A DNA stretch of 64,000 nt from Cryptomeria japonica. Taxonomy: Eukaryota; Streptophyta; Pinopsida; Cupressales; Cupressaceae. The stretch covers positions 166,205,521 through 166,269,520 of the forward strand of contig NC_081406.1 of the NCBI RefSeq assembly GCF_030272615.1, read 5' to 3'. Under the pieces are notes generated by a model. It did no database searches, was not told the DNA's origin, and saw nothing but the letters and a program-made list of their open reading frames with translations. Positions 12,008 to 23,400 of this stretch are shown here, in pieces (position 1 is the stretch's first letter; each line of letters begins with the position of its first letter). Both the position numbers and the translations under genes were made by a program.

Positions 12008-15000
12008 TTACTGTGAGGAATCTTGGGTAGCAACCTCAATCTGAGATTTCTTCTTTGGCTTTAGCATGGCTTGCCACCTGTCCACCTTTTGTTTATTGGC
12101 CAACTGAATGCCTTTACCTCTTCCAACTTTGCAATTGAATCTGTCCATCTGGCATCTGTAACTGCCCTGGACTCAACAATAAATTTTGCATGGTCAACCT
12201 CAACCTTGAACAGTGAATCAAGCATACCATTAAGGAAATTAGCATCAACCTGTTCATTTACATGCTTGATTATTTCTTCTTGCTCCAGAATCAAATCAAA
12301 TTCGCTGCTCCAATCAGAAACTGATTTCAAATGTCCATTACTAGCATAAATTGAAGGCACCAATTTACTATAACCTTCCCCAAACGTCTGCAATTTTTCA
12401 TTTATAAGCACATCCTTCCCTGTGAAAAATGCATAAGTTGCATTCATTACCTCCACCATGTCTTTGGTGTCACTAATCTTGGGAGGTAACTCATCACTAT
12501 ACATCATTACAGTATCTAGCCTATCCATTAATCTGCTTCTTCCTGACCAAACATTGAACAAAGGTCCAAGAAAATCGACAGCCTCAAAGGATGTTTTACT
12601 TGCCTCTTTCAAAGAAATGTGCAAATCATGCACTACCATCAATTTTCCTTTCAATACATTAATCCTATGTTTCAGAATTCCTGACACAACAGAGATAGCC
12701 TTGACATTTTGTTCCTTTTCAAGCTTTTCAATTTTCCCTGTGTATTCCTCCATTTTTGCTGTCACATCAGCTGGTATTTCTTGTACTTGTTCTGTAATCT
12801 GTATTGGAGGGGGCTCATTTGCAATTTTTTCCTTCAACTCCACTAACTCTTCCTCCAAAGCGCCCTTCTTCATCAGTGTCTCTTCATATTTTTTAGACAA
12901 TGCAATCAATTGGGTATATGTTTCAGTGTATCTTCTTGACAAATCCTCTATTTTTGATAAATTCATGAAACAAACTTGAGTAAAAAAAGAGGCAATCTCC
13001 GTGTCAGTTGTGTTTTGGAAGTTCCAGATCATTCTGTCAGCTTTCTTTTCTACTTGGATATTTAGAAGGTGGGGCTTTTGAGTAGAAGGGGCCAAAGACC
13101 AAGCAGCAAGTGTCTTTGACTTAGGATTAAATACTGATCCTCTTATTACATCTCCAATTTCAAATTCAGTTTTGAACATTGGGTCCTCTTGCTTCCTAAT
13201 CTGATCAATAATAAAAGTAGACTGGATATCCCAATCAAGCATTATAATCATACCAGTACTCTTAATTAATTGTCTTTCCTATTCCACAGATATTTGCTCC
13301 CTGTTAGGATCATATTCCTGCAGTGCCTTGATGATCTCCTGTTTCTTTTCTTAATTTGCTTCCTCTATGATCAGATTTTGTCTTAACTGTTTTTGTTTCA
13401 ATCTTGACAAAAAACTTTTAAATTCATCTGACTTAATAAAGTCATCATCTTTCATGAACTCATCTGACAACATCACACGCTCATCAAAGCCTTGAGCAAG
13501 GGCTTCATTTGTTTCTCCCTATTCTTCATTCTACCCTCCTTCTCTAAGATGTGTCCTTATTTGATGAAAGTATTGTCCTTGTTCTGTAACAATTGCTCTA
13601 GCAGGGTCTCTACTCACAATTGTACCGACCTCATTGGTTTTTTGTTTCTTTGTAGCTGGGGTAGATTGAACTTCATCCCCACTCTCTACATCATTAGTAG
13701 ACACACTAAATGGCCTCTTTCCATGTGAAGAATGTACATCTTGGGGGTCTTGTTGTTGAGCAGCCACTTCTGAATCTGGAATTTGAGGCATTTGTTCCAT
13801 CAGAGTTTCATATAAACTCAGCAATTTGTTAATCCTCTCCAGGTACGGGCTATTAGGGAAAAAACCTGAGAAACTAGGATTAGTAGCCTTCCATTCTGCT
13901 TCAACTCTCATCAAATTTTTCCATTTTCTTCTCCTTTCTTGTACTTCATCTTTTCTCAGCAAATTTCTAACCACATCTTCATCATCCAATGGTTCATGGT
14001 CCTTTATTGTGGCCCAAGGTGTCATTTTTGGCATTGCAATTTTAATAAATTTCTCCAGATCACAGAATCTAGACACAACATTAACCAACCTATACTATTT
14101 AAGGAAATTGTTTACTTGATCAAAGCAACTCCTACCAATGGTTAAATCAGATGCAACCCAAAGCCTAGGAAGAAGAGAACCCTTCTTGTGTTTATCAAGG
14201 TATTCTTTTTCAACTAGGGTCAATTGCCAGATAAACTCCATAAAAGCAATCCTAATTGGAACAAATTTTGGTAAAATATGGGGAGGTTGAGGACACCCAT
14301 AGACTCTAATCACATAAAAGTTATCAAAAAAATAAAAGTCCCCCTAGTTATGTGAAATATACTAGTTTGGAACAAACTGGTAAGGTCTTAAAACTCTCCT
14401 AACATCATTTGACAATCATTCCCTAATTATTCCTAGCATTTCCATAATTGGTGAAACAATCCAATTTTCAAAGTAAAGGAAAGAAGAATCAGGAGAACTA
14501 CTGTCCCAAACCTGGGTCCATCTTTGTATTGGCATTAAGACACCGAATTCTTCTTTGAAAAGCTCCAATTCTTTATCCAAGAACTCAACATTATAGTGTT
14601 GGCATTATGTGAACCGGCATGAGCCTTATGTGAACTGGCATGAAGACATAATGATATTGTATGTTGTCATTGATGTCAATATGAGACATAGTGTGAACCA
14701 ACACATGTGATAAGTGAAGAGTGAGGAACTGGCATATGTGTGAATCGGTTTATATGCCAATGAAGTGACATATTTGTTCAAAGTGAATCGGCATGTAGTT
14801 ATGGGAGCCGACACATGGAAGCACTGTATGACTACCGGTTGGTAGGCAACTTCCACTTCGGGGTTTCCGGTTGGAGTACCTCAAGTTTGTGTGTTTCAAT
14901 CGGTGATCTTTGTATGATGAGTTAGCAATATGATGGAGGACAGATCGTGTTGCCATGTAAGCTCTATGTGTGTGAAGGATCTTGCATGAAGATGACTATT

Positions 15001-17093
15001 CCTATCTACCTCAGGAATGTGCGAAGTCTGTCAAACGATGATAATGCGTGAAGGGTTGTCAGTCGCCATGAAAACGGTGGATAATGGACAATGGAGAATG
15101 TCTTGAGATCGATCCAAGATTGTTGCATTTAATGCAGTATGATTCAATGGTCAGGATTGAACCGTTTGAGTTGCTTAACCTAACTGGTTTAGGGTTTAGG
15201 GTTTTTGCTACCGACCTATATGTTTCCTATAGGGTCGATGTTGGGTTTCTGTCTGAGGTTGTTGGCAAAAGTTGTGAGTGTGTATCCAAGGAAAGTGATA
15301 CATGACTCTTGCCAGACCAAAGGAGAGAAGAGATACCTGCAAAGTGAATGTGCAGAAGGAAAAGAGGAGCCTAAATGGATCTGCATTAGCATTAAGTGTT
15401 GTTAACAGATCATTGTAATACCTGTTGATCTCTAACCACTTCAATAGTTGTAAAATCCCCTAACAGGGTACCCTTAACTGGCTTGATTCAAAATCCCTTA
15501 AATCAGGTGGTCTTAACTGGCTTGTTTCAAATCCCTTAACCAAGTAACTCGAGGCTAATGAGTTCTGAGAAGCTCGAGAAGCTTAGGAGATCCTTTCAGC
15601 TATTGAGTTCTTAAAATCCTCTAACAAGGTGACCCTACCGGGTTTAACCCTTAACCGGGTGATCCTTAACAGGATCGGTTCCTACCAGAACCTATTGTAA
15701 TGTCCTTAACCGGACAAGGCTCCTAGCAGAGTGGACTTCTAAAGAGTTCAAAAAGCAGCTTGTGGGTATTCATCCCCACCGTGGTTTTTCCTAGTTGGGT
15801 TTCCACGTGAAAAATATGTGTGTCATGTGTAATGCTTTTGTCTTGTGATGCTCTGTTTTATCTGTTATGCACATGAAGGTTCTATGTTTTATGCCTGTCT
15901 ATAAAACATATTGAACTCACTGTTGTGAAGATTTGATGGTTAAGTTTACTAGTTTATGGATGAGAATATAATGATAATGTGGTATTGAGCTAAGAGAAAA
16001 GCTTATTGAGTGACCAGTTCATGACTGTTTGAGCTATACTAGATGTTACCAGTTGCACTCTGTTTTACCGGTATCTCTGTTTATCAGTCATTTAGAGTAT
16101 TTGTTGTCAAACCGGTTTTGAGCTGTATTTGTGTTTGTACTGATTCACCCCCCCTCTCAGTACTGGTTCGGTACTAGTGGTTCATCATTGAGTTATCATA
16201 TAGAACAAGATTAAATGCATCAGCAATGAATAATGCTTGAATGTAAGGCTGGGTGCACCACTCTGAATTTCAACTAGAGCATTATGAATATGTTCAACCA
16301 CATAGCCCACATAATCATAATATTTGTTAACATCTAGGTGTTGAATGTCCATAGCCATCATCAGTAATTCAGCTAAAACTGTTGAATCTCCATCAAAACC
16401 CAACACTCTGCATAGTCCATAGATTGTACAATGCATATAATCGTGGAAAGGTGTGATGTCAAATGGTGGTTTGATACTCTCTGGAATTATAACCGACTTC
16501 CTATTCACCCTAGGCATGTATCTGGGGATTACATGCTTCTTGATAACACCTTTCTATTTGTCATAATCCTCTGCAATCCACTCCAAATCTATATCTGTAT
16601 ATGCAGCACCAGCAATCTCGAAAGCTTCAACAAAGCTAACTCTATTAATTGACACTAGGGCAAATTGGTTCTTTCTTCGGATTACCCTAGATACTAGGAA
16701 ATAGCATTTGGCCAACTCTTTGATCAAATCCACGTCAACATACACATCTGGCACAATTAACTTTGCCATATTTAAATCCCAAGGGTTTAACATCAGGACA
16801 CCCTTAACCCTATTATTCTAGAAATAATTAAACAAAGCATAACCAGTCATATTAGGCATGGTAGGGTTTCTGCATTGGCTCCATAAATCTCTCCATGCCA
16901 AATGATTTGTATTCAAAGCAACGGAAGTCCTTGGCATCAAATCTATAAATTCTTCTTTGTATTTCTTAACCATCATTTCCTCAGTGGCACTGGCCTTGGA
17001 ACCGTCAAGTCCTCCTGCTCCACTTGTCGTGGCCTTGGGCTTGGGCTTGGGCTTGGGCTTGGAACCTCCAGTACCACTCATCGCCTGGCTCAT
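12008..17093 (-). pseudogene. LTR-ORF B, large unknown protein with motifs shared with ORFs A and C
   Basis: The minus-strand frame starts at ATG 17,093 and includes a KPKPKPKPK run and segments at 17,093-16,818, 16,793-16,554, 16,517-16,204, 14,313-14,095, 14,088-13,531 and 13,251-12,061. A solo LTR (14,597-16,198) plus a 5-bp duplication splits it; removing those 1,607 bp aligns both halves in one frame. Remaining lesions are stops and one small frameshift near 12,120, after which the tail reads to TAA at 12,008. The motif YVIRVYGCPQPPHILPKF followed by an IWQL end matches the A and C proteins. The last 400 residues are predicted mostly helical, with heptad-like stretches. An acceptor-like TTTTTCTCTTGTAG precedes the ATG. 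Function unknown. Confidence 0.6.
14597..16198 (+). mobile_element. Solo copia LTR inserted in LTR-ORF B
   Basis: This 1,602-bp LTR starts TGTTGGCAT and ends GTTATCA. It is flanked by a perfect 5-bp duplication TATAG (14,592-14,596 and 16,199-16,203). It has the same family features as the copia-2 LTR: a double telo-box (about 15,188-15,204), a TATA relic, a run of CCTTAACCGGGTGA-like repeats and the GTGGTTTTTCC tail. No internal region remains, so it arose by LTR-LTR recombination. Confidence 0.9.
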
Positions 17094-17250
17094 TTTAGCT
17101 ACAAGAGAAAAACTTAACCAATTTTCTGAAATTTTCTGACACCAAACACTCTGAATTCTCCAACGTTGTTGTAGAGATCAATTCACTGGATTACCTCAAA
17201 GATGGAATACATTAATACAATTATACAAAACCTCGGCTTGATCATGCAAT

Positions 17251-19330
17251 TTATGGTATTTACAATTTGGGTGTCATCGCTTCTAGTTCTCTCAAGTCTC
17301 AACTTCAAGTCTCATTAATTGCCACACTTGCATGAACTAGCTACTATGGCATTAATTCAAACTTCAAATTGAAGTACTCAAGCGAAATTTGAATTCATGC
17401 CCTTCTATTTGATTGGCGATTGGCATTCAAAACTTTTACAGAACCTGGCAAACAAGTCCATGTGTTAGCAAGTTAGTGACAATGCTACCAAATCCTCTTA
17501 ATCGCAAGCTCGCAACCCCTCTTACGAATCCTCAAAGAATCTTGCGAGTGAGCGATAGCCGTTGATCTAACAAAATAGCTTATTTCATCGCAAGCTCACA
17601 ACTAGAAACTTAACTTGACTTAAACCCTTGCGATCCTGCAACAACAAGACACTTAACTATCATCGCATGCTCGCAACACTTTTTGACTTAAGACTTACAA
17701 ACCCGCGAGCATGCGATGACCAAAAAATCAAACCAAAACTTACTAGTCGCCAGATCACAACTCGCAATTCAAAACCTATGAGCAAGCGACTTAACCGCAT
17801 CGCATGGTCACAAATTAAAATGACTTAACCGTGAACACCTCGCTACCTTGTGATAACATAAAATCACACCCAGTCGCAACCTCACAACATAAAATGGTAT
17901 TTGGGCACCGTCACTTCTCTCGAGTCTCATTAACTGCCACACGGTACACTTGCAATTGCATGAACTAGCCAGTGTGGCATTAATTCAATTAAACTGATAG
18001 AATGTATTAATGCAATTGTACAAATGTCAAAATCTCTGCTAGATCATGCAATTTATGGTATTTGGGTGCCATCACTTCTCTCAAGTCTCATTAATTGCCA
18101 CACTTGCATGAACTAGCTACTATGGCATTTGATTGGCGATTGCCATTCAAAACTTTTACAGAACCCGACAAACAAGTCCACGTGTCAATCCCCATCTTTA
18201 ATCGCACACTCTCAACCATTTATAATAATTACAAAAGGAACCGACGAGTTAGCGACAATGCTACCAAATCCTCTTAATCGCAAGCTCGCAACCCCTTTTA
18301 CGAAGCCTCAAAGAATCTCGTGAGTGAGCGACAGCCTTTGATCTTCATCAAGTCCTTCAGTCACAACCTCGCAACAACATTTGTAATATTCTTTCTTTAC
18401 CTACGAGCTAGCGACCACTACAAATCTAACAAAATAACTTATTTCATCGCAAGCTCGCAACTCGAAACTTAACTTGACTTAAACCCTAGCGATCCTGCGA
18501 CAACAAGGCACTTAACCACCATCACATGCTTGCAACACTTTTTGACTTAAGACTTACAAACCCGTGAGCATGCGATGACCACAAAATCAGACCAAAACTT
18601 ACCTGTCACCAGATCGCAACTTAAAATGTTAAACAACTTCAAAACCTGCAAGCAAGCGACGAAACCAACTAAGCTGCGATACCAACTACATCGCATGATC
18701 GCAAATTAAAATGACTTAACCACGAACACCTCGTGACCGTGCGACATCTTAAAATCACACCCAGTCGCAACCTTGCAACATAAAATAGTCAAGTGCAAAA
18801 CATCTTGCGAGGTAGCGACACCTTGCGATTCCGTGACAACAAGGCACTTAACCGCTATCGCATGCTCGCAACACTTTTTGACTTAAGACTTACAAACCCG
18901 CGAGCATGCGATGACCACAAAATCAGACCAAAACTTACCTGTCGCTAGATCGCAACTTAAAATGCTAAACAACTTCAAAACCTGTGAGCAAACGACGAAA
19001 CCAACTAAGCTGCGATACCAACTACATCGCATGATCGCAAATTAAAATGACTTAACCACGAACACCTCGCAACCATGCGACATCATGACTTAGTACTTAC
19101 TCGCTAACTCTCGCAGCCAATGGCTATAATGCATGGCATCAAACCAATTCAAGACCTCACGACCAAAGTGATTTCATTAACATTCTCCACCTCGCTAACA
19201 TAAAATGCTAACACTCAAAAAACTAGAGACCTCGCGATTTAAACCCAAACCAATAGGTCCAACACTCACTAACTCGCCACTTAAATTGTTAAACATGAAA
19301 TTTATTTGCGAGTTAGAGATGAAACATTAA
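17251..19330 (+). repeat. Satellite-like GCGAGC/TCGCAAGC repeats, right block
   Basis: Three copies of a ~250-330-bp unit begin near 17,620, 18,480 and 18,815, and a longer unit of about 800 bp is itself duplicated (17,265 and 18,050). Most copies of the smaller unit contain a long inverted repeat. For example CATCGCATGCTCGC at 17,661-17,674 pairs perfectly with GCGAGCATGCGATG at 17,705-17,718, which would fold into a 14-bp stem. No coding potential. Confidence 0.8.
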
Positions 19331-19927
19331 ACATGTCTGACCAACCGTTTGACCACACTTGATGATGACATGGACAAATAAATAGAGGACAACTCAAATT
19401 TTCAACGCATGACAACTTTGGTTTACAAGCCAACTAAGACAAAAAACAAACACAAAACCCTAATCACCATGAACATCATTTTAAGCATTTTATGTAGAAC
19501 AGTAGAAATGTTCTAGCAGTAACAGTTATGCAATATGAATAATTTTATGGATCTTGTGACACAAATTGTTGCATTTGATGTTCAACATAATGTAGAACCA
19601 AATACCAATTTACTAATAATTCAATTGTCTAGTAATAATTCAAATTCACAATTAAAAATATGAAATAAGTATCCGTTCTACTTCTGATTGACAAATTCAA
19701 GGAATACAATATCAAAAATCATCAATGACAACTATACTATTGCAATTTTGCAAATTGAAATTGTAATATGACTCAAGAACTATAGTATAATTATAAATAC
19801 CTATAAACTGACTGCTAATTCACTTCAGTGACTCAGTCCGACTGTCTGAGGCTTCTATATCCCAAATGGACTCAAGATCCGGAAACTGACTAGTACTAAC
19901 AAGTTCATCTTCATTCTGAGTCGAGTA
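19331..19927. other. AT-rich sequence downstream of the hAT transposase
   Basis: No gene seen. It is probably the 3' untranslated and spacer region of the minus-strand transposase. Confidence 0.3.
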
Positions 19928-22659
19928 TTAAAAAATGTCTTTGTCTTCATGCTGACTCTGAGTCTGCGATCCATCATATTCATTTATCTCAGCACTAGCA
20001 CTAGCAGTAACACCACCATCTTTTAAAGTGTTGCACACCCCTCGTCTTTCATGCATGGAATTCCAGATTGCCGGTGCCCTATCATATGTAAAATCTCTAA
20101 CATTATACTGGGTTACAAACAACCTCAAGCAAGTTTCCATATTCTTGTCTAATTTGTTTCTGATCTTTGATTTTAAAATCCCTAATGCACTGAAAACTCT
20201 CTCATCTTCCACCGACCCCAATATCATTGTTTGACATAAATCAGCAAGGTTCAAATATTCTGGTATTACAATACGCAATGCTTCACTTTGATCTATCCTT
20301 TTCCAAAGCTTTGTGATTGATCTAGGTTCAAATGGATTCTCCAAGCTAACCAACTGCTGTTTCATAACCAATGAAAACTATTTACATTGTTTTCTAAGAT
20401 GATTTGAATTTAAAATTCCTTCTATTGGTTGTCCATTGCAATATGCATCTTTTGAAAATGTTAATATCAATTCCTCTAGTTTTTTATGATACATCTTTGC
20501 GTCATTTGGATTATCTCCAATTGAATGCCAAAATTGAGGATACACACAACCCATGGCTTCAAGTATTTCTTCTTGAGGGAATCTTTCACGAATCTCAGTT
20601 GAAAGTTCATATGCAATAGACTTCAAATTATCACTAATAGATTTAGCAATCCTGTCAAAATCTTCCTTTTTAACTGGTAGTGCTTTGCCTCGCTTTTCCG
20701 TCTTAGATTGGTGCATTGGTATCTGAAATCCTTTTACAAAGACACATAGCTTATTTTTGGTATTGAAATGTAAAAAAATTTTAGCATGATTCAAATCTGT
20801 AATTATCTACCACCTAAAAAATTTGGGCTTCGCCCTGTTAGATCTGAATATAGACCATCCAGGCTAAAGCATGTCATTTTACGTAGAGTGCTATACTCAT
20901 TGATATACATAGTTCTGTCTTGGGCTTTCTTAACAAGTTTGTTCATTGAATCTAGCATGGGGAGAAGACTAGCTAAAGTTAACAGAGTCTCTATATCACT
21001 TAAATTATGTAAGAGATCAGGAGCTTTGTCTACTTTGAGGCATTGCTCATACATTAGACCGATCAAGGATTGATATTCTGTTAGAACTCATTTCGCTGGT
21101 CCATGCAAGGAGATCCATCTAGTCTCAACATCTCTGAGAAGCTTATTTCCTCCTATTACTCCCTCAGCAAAAATCTGAAATTCTGCAAAATGTTTAGGAC
21201 TTCAGCAGAAGTATGAGTGGATCTCGTGGACTAGATCTTCAACTTTTGACACTGTAGGGAAATTTCTTACAATTCTATATGCTAAATTCATTCGATGGGC
21301 CATGCAGTGAATGCCAATCATGTATGGTGCAATACTAGTTTGTAATCTTGTGCAAAGATCGGCCCTTTGACCTTGCATTACTGTAGCTCCATCAGCTCCA
21401 ACACACACCAACTTCTTGGCAATTGTCAAGTCATCCATACTAGAAATTTCATTCAAAGCTTTCTTAACTTCTAAATATAAATTTTTTGCTGTTGAATTGC
21501 CCCTCATTTTACGAACACAGAGTAGATGAGCTCGACGGACGTGTTCTTTTATAGTATACACATGCATACAAACCCAAGTAGTGTTATCTACCACAATAAC
21601 TTCATCTGTGGATAATGAAATGAAATTTGACTCTTCTACACTATCTTGTAAATTTTGCTTTTCCACCTCAGCGAGACAGTTTGCCATTTCCCATCCAATG
21701 TTTATTGACCAATGTGACATAGGATAGTGAGGAACATTCAAAAAAGATAATAAATTACTAAATTTTGGGAAATCTTTCATAGGACGCCCTCTCGACATAA
21801 TATGAAAAACAACACTCATCTGAACAGTCTTTGCCAGGTTTGCATCTTTCGCTACATGTTCAAGCCCAACCTTGATTGTATTTCCAAATCCACTATTACC
21901 AATCAGTGTCATTTTGTGGTTATGCTCTTCATATTCCATGGCATACTTAACATGAAGACATTCTTCCTTTAATTTCCATCTTACTACTGGTGTTTCCTTT
22001 CCATATATGATTTGTTTTTCATAAACCTTACCAATATGCTTTTCTATGGTGTCGAGCTTTAGCTGCATCTTCTTCTTTCTTTTAGTTTTCCAGCTACAAA
22101 TCTTACACCTGCATTCTATTGGTTGTTCATCATTGTTTGGGACTAGTTCAATGAATGGGTACTTTTCTACCCAATCAATCTTAAAACTCCTTGTCATCTC
22201 CCATTCTCGCCCCAGTTTTACTTTCCTTTTTCTTTTCTTCCTACCAACATCATCTTCAGTACTAGCATTTGCATCTGAGTGAATTATCTCATTGTGTGTA
22301 TCCCTTACAACATCTTCTGTCGTGTCAGTATTTTCATCCTCATTTGATGCATTTAACTCAATGACAATCCCACCTTGTGGTGGTGGTGAGCTACTATGAA
22401 TGGCTTCTACAACTGCAGAAGTTGATGGACTAGAAACTTTGCCAATTCCAAAGAAAGACTTTATGGTAGTATCTTTAAGTTTAGGTTTTGGGCATTTTGA
22501 TGGCCTCTCAATCCCTTTAGTTTCACCGCCCTAAGGAGTCTTACCCTTGTCTGACATCCTAATCCCTTCACCACCCTGAGGAGTCTCAGTCTCACCCTTG
22601 TGTGACATCTCAATCCCTTCACCACCTTGAGGAGTCTCACCCATGTCTGACTGTGACAT
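19928..22659 (-). pseudogene. hAT-superfamily transposase (BED/DUF4371-like), broken
   Basis: The frame opens at ATG 22,659 with a duplicated Met-Ser-...-Lys-Gly-Glu/Pro-Gln-Gly-Gly-Glu-Gly motif and a TAG at 22,531-22,533. It then continues without shift through 22,197-21,202. That segment has a BED-like zinc finger (CRCKIC...DTIEKHIGK), a DUF4371-like core with LSTDEV and GADGATVMQG, and IHCMAHRMNLAYR. Further pieces follow at 21,066-20,803, 20,794-20,378 and 20,371-19,928. The last holds the hAT dimerisation region (LADLCQTMILGSVEDERVFSAL, then KSKIRNKLDK). At least four stops or shifts lie between pieces. It would have excised and reinserted the element by DDE chemistry. It lies close to the right end, as expected once the extra DNA on its 3' side is discounted. 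Confidence 0.85.
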
Positions 22660-22939
22660 CTTGAGTCTTGACCTCTCACTACAAATTAAAATTTCAAACC
22701 AATACTATCAAGTATGAAGAAATGATTACTCACCTTTATGCCTTCTCAATTCTCTGAATTAGGAATCAGGAATGAATGCCTGGGCCTGTGTTGTAGGAAT
22801 GAACTTTGACTTTCCAACTCAATTTGCAGAATGCGAATCGAGACTCGAGACTCCGAGAGCTTCCAATTTACTAATCAGACATGAACAAATTGTAAGAAAG
22901 AGTGTAAGAAATAGTGTATTTATAGCAATCCATGATTGC

Positions 22940-23380
22940 ATTTTTGGCGAATTGCACGGGACCCGGGCGTCGCAATTGCCAATAAACATTTAATTTAATT
23001 GCATTTTTGGCGAATTGCGTGGGCGTGTAATGAACATTTAATTTAAGCGGGGTGAAATGGGTCCTCGAATGCTTATAATGTTTTAATTGATATTGGCAAA
23101 ATTTGGTCGACGCATGCAATGAACATGTAATTTACCATTGGCGAATTAGGTCCTAGGTACGTGGTTGTTTTACTATTGCTAGCGAATAGCAGAGGTGATC
23201 TAATACCTACGCCCGAGTGATTCCAAGTGAATAATACGGGCATTCACATCGATAGTGTGTGGTCAATGGCGAAACCTGATTACAAATATGCATTGTTCTT
23301 CAAAATTCTGGGCGATTTGACCACGATTGTGCCCCTCACTATTCGCACGGAATTCGCCAATTGGCGAAGATTCGCCACTA
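22940..23380 (+). repeat. Right subterminal array of a ~43-bp unit
   Basis: GGCGAA-type motifs occur at 22,946, 23,009, 23,095 (GGCAAA), 23,140, 23,181 (AGCGAA), 23,268, 23,311 and 23,363. Most spacings are near 43 bp or a multiple. The motif faces the same way as in the left array rather than inverted. The end also has ATTCGCCAATTGGCGAA, a palindrome at the last repeat. Confidence 0.7.
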
Positions 23381-23392
23381 AAAAACACTCTG

Positions 23393-23400
23393 CTTCCTCA
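23393..23400. repeat. Right target-site duplication of the hAT element
   Basis: CTTCCTCA follows the element end CACTCTG and mirrors CTTCCTTA at 8,983-8,990. Confidence 0.75.

Larger units (their letters stand above)
8991..23392 (-). mobile_element. 14.4-kb hAT-type DNA transposon inserted in copia-1 gag
   Basis: It is bounded by CAAGGAAAAC at the left and CACTCTG at the right, which reads CAGAGTG on the minus strand. These are hAT-like but poorly matching termini. The 8-bp flanking duplication and restoration of the host gag frame on removal fix both ends. It carries a minus-strand transposase (19,928-22,659) and arrays of a GGCGAA-containing ~42-43-bp unit just inside each end. The interior holds satellite-like repeats, LTR-ORF B and a nested solo LTR, so most of the length is probably later insertion or capture. 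A simple autonomous hAT is usually 3-5 kb. Confidence 0.75.
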
